Assembly (NCBI RefSeq): GCF_950023065.1
Contig: NC_088681.1
Coordinates: 39,962,836 to 40,026,835 of the forward strand
DNA length: 64,000 nt
Source: Planococcus citri
Lineage: Eukaryota > Arthropoda > Insecta > Hemiptera > Pseudococcidae
Reading direction: 5' to 3'
The notes under the pieces are model-generated. The model saw only the letters and a list, made by a program, of their open reading frames with translations. It searched no databases and was not told the DNA's origin. Below, piece after piece: positions 13,035 through 23,781 of the stretch (the first letter of the stretch is position 1; the number at the start of each line of letters is the position of its first letter). The position numbers were made by a program, and so were the translations under genes.

Positions 13035-13399
13035 CTTAGAGCATATAGCTATACTGACGTGATATAGAGGAATTGATAATGGAGAATTCGCCGGCCAAAC
13101 ATCGAAAAATTATAGAGGGATCAGATCGCATTTGCGCAAGCGTCAGTATGCAGAGGCCGCATATTATTGCTCGTTTACAGAATCTGTAATCGAGCAATAA
13201 TATGCAGCCACTTGCCACTTTATCATTTTGTGTGAAAAATTTGAATTTTTTGGCCAGCTGAGACATGCACATTCAAATTCTGATCCCTCTATTAAGCTCC
13301 TCCTACAATTTACTACAATCAGATGTTTAGCCGGGAAACGAGAGTAAATTCCTATACCTTGGTTCCTCTATATACGTCAGTATAGCTATATGCTCTAAG
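13035..13399. mobile_element. Complete fold-back MITE, hAT-type
   Basis: This 365-bp element has near-perfect terminal inverted repeats of about 36 bp beginning CTTAGAGCATATAGCTATAC at both ends. It is flanked by an exact 8-bp direct repeat TCATCATC (13027-13034 and 13400-13407); 8-bp target duplications are the hallmark of hAT transposases. Inside, ATAGAGGGATCAGA is mirrored by TCTGATCCCTCTAT, and a second hairpin at about 13156-13208 pairs GCATATTATTGCTCG with its complement. The whole element is thus a layered palindrome with no coding capacity. It sits 250 bp upstream of the RNF8-like start codon. Confidence 0.9.
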
Positions 13400-13648
13400 T
13401 CATCATCCCCTCCCTCCCGATCACGAGTCCCTAACGCTTTGTCATTCGTCCTTCAACTATCGCATTTTTGAGTTTCTTTTATTCATTAAAAAAAGGTAAC
13501 ACTGTGCGCTCGACATGATTTGTAAACAAAACAAGGGGTTATTTTAATTCGTAATACCAATTCCACAATCGAACGTCGAATTAACTTAATTGAAGTAATT
13601 GCACAATGTTCGTCTCGTGATGATGGTGATGTTGGTGAAATAAGCAAA

Positions 13649-15801
13649 ATGAATTCGTCTTTTAATTTGAATTGCTGCGCGTTGCTGAAGAAAATACAAG
13701 GTGATGCCAGCATACAGAATATCACGCCTGTGAACGATGCCCAAGTAAGTACCTTACCTATCCCTTTATCCTAGGAGAACAATAGTAACCTACATTATAC
13801 CGTGACATTTTTATTGCAGTTTCTAATCGGTAAATCTTGGGATGCATCGTTGCGATTAAATAGTCCAGAAGTTGCCGAGAAGCATTGTACCATCGAGAAA
13901 GTGGAAGCTTCGAAATGGACTGTGATTGTGCATGTTAGTGAGATGATCATTCGATCGAATTTTGGAATATTGCCTGTATGATTGTATGATTCACGTGGTC
14001 TAATTACGTATCGTATCATTTGACAGGAAAATGCTACGGTTTTGCTGAATGATGAAGTATTACCTCGCGGACTTCCAAGATTATTAGAATTTAACGATAA
14101 GCTTCGTATCTCCGCTGCTATATCGTTTCATTTTAAATGTTCCTGTATGGATGGTGAAGATCTCAGTAGTGTTGATGATATCGATATACAGTAAGAGGAA
14201 TTCTTGTTTATCTACGTTTACATTTTAATACATAGATCTACATATTTTATAGAGGTGACCTACTCATTTTGTGATTTCATTTCAGAGTTATCAAACGACC
14301 TAAATTATCGAATTCGTTTGTAACACTACCTCCACCACCGCAACCACTATTACCACCTCCACAGCTAACACCAGCTCCTTTGACCGAGGAAGCACCTCGG
14401 TTACCGAAGCAAGTTCCTGATAAGGATTTGAGATCTCGTTACGAACAATTAGTCGATGAAAATGCTGGCCTAGCAGCTCGTCTAAAAAAAGCTGAAGAAG
14501 TGGCTGTGTATTGGGAGAACGAAAAAAATAAGACTGATACATGCTACACTAATTTTAGAGAAAGTTATAATAGTATTGTTGCCAAGTATACGCAACTTTG
14601 TAAGCTGAAAGAAGAATCTAATTATCTGGTAGGTTTATTTAGGAGTATTTTTTACGTTGATTTTGTTTGAGTAATTTATAACGTTGATTAATTTCAATTG
14701 TATTGTTTCTCAGAGAGAAACTGTTGGTAGTCAAACCAATACCATCAGCAGATTACAGCTGCAGTTGAACACGTTGCAGCAGAATTATTATACCCTAGAA
14801 AGCTTCAAACAAGTAGGTTCCTTCATTCAGAATTGTCATTTTTTCTCAAGTTAATGAAACACATTGATTAATGAATGTTTTATCGTTTTAGAATTTAGAA
14901 AATCAGAACAAACAATTGAATACAGATATTACCGTGTTACGTACCAGAACTACAAAAGCTATGGATTGTAATAAAATGCTACAACGTAAAAATAATAATT
15001 TACAAACCGAAATTAACGGATTGAAAAGGGTAAGGTGTTGAAATTGATAGGTAACTGTTTGGAAATAATGTGAAAATAGTAAATTGAATGTGTCGTATCT
15101 TGGTTTCAGGAAAAGCATGGTCTTGTTAAAGAGCTTGAATGTAGAATGAAACAGGAGAAGTCTTCTGGCTCATCTAACGATAATATTTTATCGCAGGCTT
15201 ATAGTTTAACGAGTAGCGCGCAAAATGATCTGTCCGATTTGTTGGAATCTGAATTCAAATGTAGTATTTGTGATGAAGTTTACATAGAGGTTTGCATTGC
15301 CTTGTTAATTGTTTAAAAACGTTTCGAAGAACGGTGGTAAACATAACATGTTTTTAGGCGGTGGTTACCAACTGCGCTCATATGTTCTGTGGTTATTGCA
15401 TCAAGTCGTGGAAATCGATCAAACCTAACTGTCCGATTTGTCGTACTATTTTGACAAAAGAATTCAAAGTATTACCAGTTGATTCCTTCCTTAATAGTTT
15501 AATGCCTTTTGTCACTGAAAACTTGAGGACTAGTTGGTTGAAGATTACCGAAGAAAGGAAGGGTAAGTGTACTAAGTACATAGAATTTCTGTTAGACGAC
15601 TCGAATGTTTCATTGTGAATGTTTTTTTGTGTAGCCATAGCTACTAAAGAGAGTGCTGTAGCAATGAAGGCATCACCTTCGGCAGGGTTTCCTCCCTTTA
15701 TGTCTCCTACACCACAAATACCATCATATGGACCATCAATCGCCAACAGTGGTAATTTCCATAACGTCTTAATGAACGTGTACCGACAAATCGCTCATTA
15801 G
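13649..15801 (+). CDS. RNF8: RNF8-like E3 ubiquitin ligase (FHA + coiled coil + RING)
   Basis: This is a predicted nuclear E3 ubiquitin ligase. In animals, RNF8 binds phosphorylated MDC1 through its FHA domain and ubiquitinates chromatin at DNA breaks. Exons: 13649-13744, 13820-13933, 14027-14190, 14286-14628, 14714-14812, 14892-15029, 15110-15289, 15358-15562, 15635-15801. They join without a stop into 501 residues (human RNF8 is about 485). Domains: FHA (~30-110, FLIGKSWDASLRL ... EKHCTIEK), a Pro-rich linker (~130-145, PPPPQPLLPPPQ), a long coiled coil (~165-345), and a C3HC4 RING (~369-410) with CSIC, CAHMFCGYC and CPIC spacing. The CAH-FC-YC order is typical of RNF8 rather than CHFR. In the FHA, the usual GR and SxxH read GK and AxxH, so phosphopeptide binding may be weak. 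A strong donor GTAAGTATT overlaps the stop codon, so an extra 3' exon is possible (see 15976-16057). AATAAA signals lie at 16082 and 16292. Confidence 0.88.
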
Positions 15802-15975
15802 TAAGTATTTCAAAATATTGATAATTTCATATTTGAGGACAAGGGTGTAGTAAATGAGTATTGATAAAAGTTATAGCGTGCAGCAATCGGCAGAGGTGTG
15901 AAAAAAACGTAATAATTTTTTTTTCTCAATACATCGAGTAAATTATACCTAAGTATGAATTTTTTAAAGTTCTAG

Positions 15976-16057
15976 TTTCCAGGGTTCTTCTGTTGCACGG
16001 ATGAACCTGTCACAACGTATAATCGACCATTTCATCATGTCGTTGATGAACGCGTGA
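15976..16057 (+). CDS. Possible alternative last exon of the RNF8-like gene
   Basis: If the GTAAGTATT at 15801 is used as a splice donor, CAT TA joins to an acceptor TTCTAG at 15975. The frame then reads YFQGSSVARMNLSQRIIDHF and continues to TGA 16055-16057, giving about 528 residues instead of 501. Phase fits exactly and the segment is less AT-rich than its surroundings. There is no domain to confirm it, so transcript data must decide. Confidence 0.4.
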
Positions 16058-16790
16058 TAGTTTTTTTTTATTTTTCTGTCGAATAAAATGCGTAATTTTA
16101 TACGTTTTATATGCTTCCTTTTTTTAAAATTTGCGTTATCAATCAATCGTAACGTAAAGTCTTTCATATACGACACCAGTTAAAGTTGTAAAATTTCTCT
16201 TTCTGTGTAAAAGAGCTTATTAATTGTCTTAACGTAATATTTTTTATTAAAGTATTTTTTAAAAGTAATTTATAGATTAATATTTTGGAGTAATAAATGG
16301 CGTAAAATATTCAACGTTTGCTTTGACGACGTCAGGAGTATTTGTCTCTGCATCGGTGGGCGAAGGGCATCTGAAATCATCGTTTGTTCTCGACGAACAA
16401 TGAATTTCGAAGATGATAAAGATATCTATTAAAACTACTAACAAAACGAAAGTAAATGTGTAGGATGCATTTTTATCACTCGATTAATCAAAGATGTTTG
16501 ATTTTCGCAGCGAAGATGTTATCGATTTGACCAACGACAGGATTTACGGATTGTGAAGTGAACCTTTTCTCGCGTGTGATTTATGGCTTCGTCAATTGTG
16601 AATAATGATTTATATACTTATTAAAGTAACTTAAAAATACCTTGGAAAAGTATTAAATTATACTACTTCGAATTTTGTATATTATAATGCATGCGTTAAT
16701 TTATCAATTCCGCGAATTTTGTACCCACATCTGTTTGTTTTATTTTAAAAGAAATTTTACTGACACAATTCTTGGAATTATTCAATTCTC

Positions 16791-16987
16791 GACTACGAGT
16801 CAGTGTAGAAAGTTCAATAATTCGAGTATTACGATTTTTATCATATTCCATACGAACTATTCATTTTTTTAAATATTAGAATCCTACCGACTGCGAGTCA
16901 GTGTTGAAATTTCGATAATCCGAGTATTACGATTTTTATCATATTCCATACCAACTATTCATTTTTTTTAAAGTTTTAGAATCCTAC
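16791..16987 (+). repeat. 98-bp tandem duplication
   Basis: Copy 1 (16791-16888) and copy 2 (16889-16987) both begin GACTRCGAGTCAGTGT and share GAGTATTACGATTTTTATCA and ATTAGAATCCTAC-like ends. Identity is high, so the duplication is fairly young. Confidence 0.85.
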
Positions 16988-17346
16988 TTATATTAGTCAT
17001 CTTTCCATATTTCAAAATCAAGACTGAAACAATTTATTGTTATTGTTGTCTTTTAGCAGTCATTATTTATTACTTGTACGTGTATTTTTAAGTGTTTATG
17101 TTTGAGGATGTGAGTATTTCCATGAGCAAGAATCGAAAGACAAGGCTTGAAACGTTCGTATTCAAATTCCGGTTGAATTGGTATTTTTTTTTTTTTTTAC
17201 TTTTCAGGTGTTTTTTTTGTTCGTGGTTTTTCATTGAATTTTAAGTTACGATGTTGTAATATTTATTGAATAAAGTTACGAATTACCCGAAATTGCGTTA
17301 TTTAATCAAGCGGTCGCAGGCGAGCTAATTCGTATGATTTAGTATA

Positions 17347-17468
17347 TTACAATACAAGGAGCGAAAGTGAAGTATGTTTGGTCGAGTGCAATTTGACTCG
17401 CCGAGCCGAAGGCGAGGAGAGTTAAAGCACGAGACCAAACATTCTTCACGTCGCTTCTTGCATTGTAA
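17347..17468. mobile_element. Hairpin MITE (single long palindrome)
   Basis: The segment folds onto itself along nearly its whole 122 bp. TTACAATACAAGGAGCG is mirrored by CGCTTCTTGCATTGTAA, and GTTTGGTCGAGTGC is mirrored by GCACGAGACCAAAC. The centre pairs CTCGCCGAGCC with GGCGAGGAG. This is typical of a tiny fold-back element. No unambiguous target duplication was found. Confidence 0.75.
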
Positions 17469-17565
17469 GATGTTTTTCATTATTCATGTTACGAAAATAA
17501 GTTTTACGCCCGTTTTTGGTTAAAGTGATGAGTATGACCCCTTTTTTGCATAGTAAATATATCGA

Positions 17566-17680
17566 ATACTAAGCCTCCTAGAAAAAAACTAAAGACATTA
17601 TGTCGATTGGAAATTTAATTCTCTACAATTTTCCTCGACTTCATTTTTCCGTAGAATGCTTTTTTCCGCCTCCAGAGCCC
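17566..17680 (+). repeat. Single diverged copy of the 1.4-2.0 kb repeat unit
   Basis: It shares CCTAGAAAAAAACTAA, CATTATGTCGATTGGAAATT and TTCTCTACAATTTTC with the tandem units at 1405-1975, in the same orientation, as one unit only. Confidence 0.75.
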
Positions 17681-18319
17681 TTTAAAAGTTGAAAGATTTT
17701 CATTTTCGACCCGGGTAAACATAGAGCATTTTCGTAGCATGCACAGAGGGCGGAAAACTTATACTTTCGTAGCATGTATAATGAAAATTAATTTGTTTCA
17801 ACGTGTTAATGATAATTTTTTTTTATTGGAAAATGATTAGTCTTGTTATTGTGCATTCGTATCAGCTGTGGGAAAAGTTTATACTGGGAAACCCAAGTAA
17901 TTTGGGTTGGGTTATCTTTTCTTCAGTACCTTACCAGATCGCTGCATTTGGAGGTATTTCAATTTGTTATAAATGCATATTATGAGTCATAGAAATACCA
18001 AGTTTATAATATCAGCAAGATGCCTTCATTTTTCTTGAAACTTACTTGAAAATCTGAGAAAATTAGCATGTGTGCAGTTTACTTTCTTGTATTATGTAAG
18101 CTCAAGATTAGGTACATAATATGCTGATTTATCTTGTAATTTGTGTGCTCAATGAGTTCATGTTGGTTTAGTATTACTGTTTTAAGAACTGCAGAGCACA
18201 GAGCTGGGGAAATTAGTTTTGCTGTTTCAGTTTTTTGATAATTTCTTTTTCGTGTGAATTTATAATACTCGAAATCGAATGCCTAAATTGAGATAGGGAC
18301 TAAGGTGAGTAGTATTTGG

Positions 18320-18461
18320 AAACGAATAATTATAAATTCGTTCCGGTTCTACCATTCTTTTCTTTTTCATCTACATTCAACTCTTTGAGTAAACGAATAA
18401 TTATAAATTCGTCCCGGTTCTACCGTTTTTTTCTTTTTCATCTCCATTCAACTCTTTGAGT
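18320..18461 (+). repeat. 71-bp tandem duplication
   Basis: Two adjacent copies (18320-18390 and 18391-18461) begin AAACGAATAATTATAAATTC and end CAACTCTTTGAGT, with only a few differences. Each copy starts with the palindrome ACGAATAATTATAAATTCGT. Confidence 0.85.
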
Positions 18462-19377
18462 ATGAATGTAAATACTAATGAAGGATTAATAAAAAAATAT
18501 CGAAGCTTCATGATTCAAACGTCAAATGATTCGTAATTAGGGCAACCCATTATATTATTTCGAATTTTTTTAAAAGGGATTCCGATTACAAAATGCAACA
18601 AAATTAATTTACGTTTCAGAAAATTTCCTGTCAAATTCAAATAAGCCCAACTTAATTTCGAAAGTTTTGTCGTCAAAGGAAATAAATATTTTCTCATAGG
18701 TACACTATTTGAATAATTATGATTTATTTTATTGTCTAAAATTACCACATATTTCATAATTTTTTCAAATATTTCTGAATTTTGGAAAATTTTGAATTAT
18801 TTGTTTTTCAAAAAAAAAATCAAAAATCAAAATATTCGATTGTTCTCAGTGGTAACATTGTACTCGTGGTACCGTAGTAGTTGAACACGACAATTATTCA
18901 AAACGGGGCTATGTTACGAGATTAATTTGAATTCCTGTCAAAAAATATGCATTGTTCTTTTAATTAAATATTTATTATGGTCGAATGTTTCACAATAAAT
19001 ACATTATTTAATAATTAAAAATCAAACTTGGCAAGCATATCTGGAAAAATGCGAAAATACAGAAATAGTTTGCCAGCTGCCAAAGCCCGGTGCCCGGTGA
19101 TTGCTGGGTGATCCATTTGTTTGCAGTCTTTATTCTTCGCCGCAGGAAATATCCAGTTTTTAGCGTTCGATGGTTGTTCGCTGGATTTTGAGAATTTTGT
19201 CGTATCATTTTTTGGAAAATCGTCTAAAAATTTGTCATGTAATGTTGTGATATTTGTGTTATAAATCGTTTACAAGTTTCATTTTACGATAGTGTTCGTG
19301 TCTTTACGTTACTTTGATCGGTGTTCAGTCTCGTTGATTTGTAGTCGAGTAATTTTTGTTGTGCTACAGTAAGAAAA

Positions 19378-21072
19378 ATGGACGATAATACAAAGAGTGA
19401 AGTTCTCGCGAAATTCGCCTCGCTCACCGGAGTCGATGAAGAACGTGCTAAATTCTATCTAGATAGTTCAGATTGGAACTTAGAGGTGAGTATCGGTAAT
19501 AGAAGAAGTGACAAAATACTGTATTTGATTTGTTTTACCTGCCATTTTTATTAATATCTGTCTGTATTCTAGCTCAGTTTAACTCAATATTACGACGACA
19601 ATGATGGCGAATTCGATCAAAACGTGCCTCGTAGCCATGCTGATGTTCCACCAACTGTAAGTCAACCAGCACCTACGCGAAAACCAGAGAAAAAATCTGT
19701 GATAAAGTCTACCGGAAAGTGAGTACAGTTCGCAGTCAACTTGTCATTGGATTTGAATTCGAAAACATTCGAATATCTAATGTGAATTTTTGTTCGACAG
19801 TATACGAACCTTATCTAATATTAAACAAGCTCAAGACTCCGAAAGCTCTGACGAAGAAGATGGTCAAGCTTTTTACGCTGGTGGCTCTGAACACAGCGGT
19901 CAACAAGTTCTTGGGCCTCCGCGAGCTAGACGGAGCGATATCGTAACTGATGTATTTCGTTCGGTTCGCGGGTGAGTTACATTGCCGGCGTTATTGAACA
20001 TTTCTCAACGTTAATTTAACGATTGTCATGTGTTTTTTGTGTAGATTTGGAGCTGAAGTAGCTGATCCGCGAGCTTCTAGTTCAAGAGGACAGCATTCGC
20101 ATGCGTTTTCCGGCACTGGTTACAGATTAGGTGAAACAGGCGATGATTCTCAAGGTATTTTTTATATAAATTGTAATTTGATCGTTGAGTTACGATATTT
20201 ATTGACTGGAGTTATGTTATAGTCATTCCTGGTGAAAAAACCGAAGATCAGTCTATGGTTGAAATAACGGTGAGGTTTTGGAAGAACGGTTTCAGCGTTA
20301 ATGATGGGCCTTTAAGACCCTACGATGATCCTAAAAATCAAGAATTCTTGCATCATGTTAAACATGGGTTAGTAATTTGACATTTTTTTGTCAGTATTGA
20401 AATCGATACTCTGAACGTTACTTTTCTGATTACAGTGAAGTTCCCAATGAATTTGCTATGCAAGTTCGAGGACGTGAAATAAGTTTCACTATGGAAGATA
20501 ACAGACACGCCGAATATACCGCATCATCTTCCAAATCAGCCTCTTTCTCTGGTGCTGGCCAGAAACTAGGAAGGTAAGAAATTAAAAGTGGAATTATTCT
20601 ATTTCGATTCGTCGAATAAAATTATTAATTTTTTGTGCCTTTTATTGCAGCATAACACCAACATTATCATCACCTTCACTTGCCAATGAATCTTCTACAA
20701 GCGAAGATAATGCTCAAGCGAATCCAGTCGAAGTAGATAATTCCAAACCTACCACAAATATTCAAATACGTTTAGCCGACGGTTCACGTCTAGTTGGAAC
20801 TTTCAATCATAATCATACCGTCGGTGATATCAGACGTTACATCAATGCGTATCCTTTTTTGTCTATGAAACATACTTTTTTTCATTTTTTTATTTTACTT
20901 CTTGTTGCGATATTTCCTTAACATATTTTTACACAGATCTAGTCCTCAATACAGAGATCGAGGATATATTCTGATGTCGACTTTCCCTCGTAAGGAGTTC
21001 ACAAATAATGATGAAACTATCGAGCAAAGCGGATTAATTAATTCAGTCATCATGCAGCACCTGGTGGCCTAA
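19378..21072 (+). CDS. p47: p47 / NSFL1 cofactor, p97-VCP adaptor (UBA-SEP-UBX)
   Basis: This is an adaptor of the AAA ATPase p97/VCP in Golgi and ER membrane reassembly after mitosis and in ubiquitin-dependent processes. Exons: 19378-19485, 19573-19718, 19801-19971, 20045-20154, 20223-20367, 20436-20573, 20651-20848, 20937-21072. All junctions are GT-AG with matching phases, giving 383 residues against about 370 in animals. Domains: UBA-like helix bundle (~1-45, FASLTGVDEERAKFYLDSSD), acidic linker (DSESSDEEDGQ), SEP domain (~186-250, ITVRFWKNGFSVNDGPLRPY), and a C-terminal UBX ubiquitin fold (~311-383) with the p97-contacting loop TFPRKEF. ATG 19378 follows GTAAGAAAA and gives the MDDNTK start expected for the family. 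The gene looks intact. Confidence 0.95.
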
Positions 21073-23704
21073 TTTTTATCGGTTAATATACATACGTTTT
21101 GAAAAATATCACGTGCGTTGTTTCTTTCTGTAGAAGGAATATGAATGATTTTTCACTACGTATTTTGAGATTGCATACACCACCGGTTATCTGTCTGTAC
21201 TCGTTCGAATAGTTATCGTGTTCCCGGTACCCCAAACTCCTTGTAAAACATGACAACATCGTTATTTGCACATATAATAGAATTATCAGGCCACCTATTT
21301 GATTTTGGGTTCCCATGAAATCGATGAAATACCTTCATGTAATAATATGTAGTTCATCTAACAGTAAGACGCACGATGAAGAAATCACATCGAGGGTTTT
21401 TTTTTTTTAGTTATACGAAAAGTCGAACTAGCATTGAAATGTTTGTTATTTCGAAATTTTGTATTTTTGTATAGTTCGTCCCTTTCTCCCATTCCCGTTC
21501 CCACTCCCTATATTATTATTACTATTCAGATAATTTTTAAGCATGTATATTTTATTCATGAAAAAATTAGTTTTCTTTTGTTTTCATTCAAATGAATTTT
21601 TTTAATGAACGGGTTGATTTGTTTTTATTATTTGAATTGTAAGTTTATCGAGATCTTGCAGATTCATCTTCGTTATCATTCGTCGTCGAGCTAGGATGCT
21701 GAACATAGCTTATCTTATTGGCATTTCCGGTAAGAAATGGAAAAATCTCTGTATTCATCGCAGTCATCTGACAATTAACATAATGAAACAGTTCTAGGAC
21801 GTTTCCCTCCCCAGACTGATACAATGAGTAGACATGGCTGAATATTTTTTTGAATTGGTTAGCTCAATGAAACGTAAACCTGAACGATTGATGGTTTTTT
21901 GATTAGAAATGGAATTCGAATTCGGGCCAACTCACGTTTTGGAATTTGAAACGTTTCAGAATCAACGTATGTGTAACTGGGAAATGGGCACTGGAGGAAT
22001 TTAGTATTCACTGCCTTCAAAGCAGTCCCTGGCGTACATTTGCTCATGTATTTATTGCTATTGGTTTTTTTCCTTCCAGGAAGAGCTCATGAATATTGAA
22101 AATCTGGCCTTTTTTATGGTTGCTGGGAGTTCTTACGTCGAGGAAACAGTTTCGCTCCTTTATTCATGATCTTTCGTAACGTATTGATAATGAAGTAAAT
22201 TTCAAAATTTCAAGTTTTTTTTCAATTTTAAGGCAAATTGGGTGGTTTTTGTTTTCAATTATTCTTCTGATTTGAAAAAATATTTCAAAAATTTCTCTCA
22301 TTTACCATTTGATGGCTTAAAAAAATTTATGTTTTGGAAGGAGAAAATGTTGTACTTACTTGTCTATTAAAAATATTATGTATATTTACTTGAAAGGCTT
22401 TCTCTACGCTTATTTTTAGAATGTACTTTCAACGGGAATAATATTTAGTTTGATTTACGTACTCGTATCTCAAAGTAGGATTTGTTGCATGAATTATAAT
22501 CTTGTGTTGGGCTTGTTTCAGGTTCGATATCGAGCGGAAAAAAGTTTTTAATGAAGAATTATTATCTTATGGTGAGTTATGTTAATATTTTTGAATTTAG
22601 GTTACATTAATACGTTGGGTACTACGTACAATAATCTGAAATATCTTGATTGGAAGAAATGAAAGTAAAAGCACCAAACGAAATATTATTCATGGACGTG
22701 AATTTGCACTTATACGTATTGAAATGCAACACGTTTGATGGACAATTGAAACCAAACTTGATAAAAAATATTCAAGAACAAATAAATATCGTATATTATG
22801 TACTTTCGATTTACAAAAAAAAAAAAAAAAAAAAAATGCAATTCCAATGACTAGCGAATATTTACAATGTTCGACAATGAAAATGGAAAATGTAATTATT
22901 AAAACATTTAACAACTTTAAACAATTAAATATTTATAAAATAGTCAATATTTAACGGGGAAATTTGTAAAACGCTTAATACATAAAAACCTTACACTTTG
23001 AACAAAAAAAGAAAAAAAGGAAAAACACATTATGTAAACAGTACACATTTGTCGTAATTGAAAAAAAAATTAAAACTCAAAATTAACAATTTAAAAAAAA
23101 ATTAATTACGATAATAAACGGGTACACATTTGAAATGCACATCCATTTTTATAAAGCTTTTAAAAACGTTGCCATTTACATAAATTTTTTTTAAAAAAAA
23201 GTATACGCGATATAAATTTTTTTAGATTCATTTTTTCGCGCTATTTTTTTTCTCGTTACCTATATTAAAATATTCATAGAGAGAGAAAAAAAATACCTAC
23301 ACTTTATGTGTATGGAATTCGCGCCAAATTGTCAATTTATCTAGTAACCGAGGTAAATCAACAAATAAAAGTTTAAAAATGATATCACGATGAAAAACTA
23401 AAATTAACGATTAATTGAAAAACTTGGCTTTTATCTCTTTTATTTACTGAGATTTCGTTCAACGACTCGAATCGAAATTGATAGGTAACGGGAATATTAT
23501 CGAATCGAACGAAAAATTTTTGTTCGTTCGTTATGATAATTTTGAAAAATACAATCAAACGAACGCCAAGTGGTGGAAATAGATAATGGAGTCGAGACGT
23601 AAGTTGTAATGTAAAAAATTTAAGGGGGAGACTGTACAAGGGTAGCAATTTTTATTGCTAATGGTAATATAGATTCGGTAACGGTAGTCCACTGAAACCC
23701 TCCA
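21073..23704. other. Convergent 3' flanks of p47 (+) and the Ig gene (-)
   Basis: The two genes end towards each other here. No coding exon is recognisable. A TTTATT at 23651-23656 (AATAAA on the - strand) lies about 50 nt past the Ig-gene stop and could be its polyadenylation signal, though the 3' UTR may run further. An A-run sits at about 22816-22836. Position of the p47 poly(A) site is unclear. Confidence 0.5.
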
Positions 23705-23781
23705 TTACGTATTCTTATAACATATTAGAACTAATGTTAGTATTAGCCCGGTCACAGGCCATTTTGGTATTGGTTGGCAAC
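23705..23781 (-). CDS. Ig gene, last coding exon (GPI-signal-like tail)
   Basis: The acceptor TGTTTCAG precedes the exon. It reads GCQPIPKWPVTGLILTLVLI then CYKNT and stop. The short hydrophobic stretch with almost nothing after it is what GPI-attachment signals look like in this family; a single-pass membrane anchor is the alternative. Confidence 0.8.

Larger units (their letters stand above)
16058..19377. other. Intergenic region between RNF8-like gene and p47
   Basis: No coding gene was recognised. An AATAAA near 17271 following a T-rich run could be the end of a long 3' UTR of the RNF8-like gene. The interval holds a 98-bp tandem duplication, a hairpin MITE, one unit of a dispersed repeat and a 71-bp tandem duplication, each listed separately. 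Confidence 0.5.
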
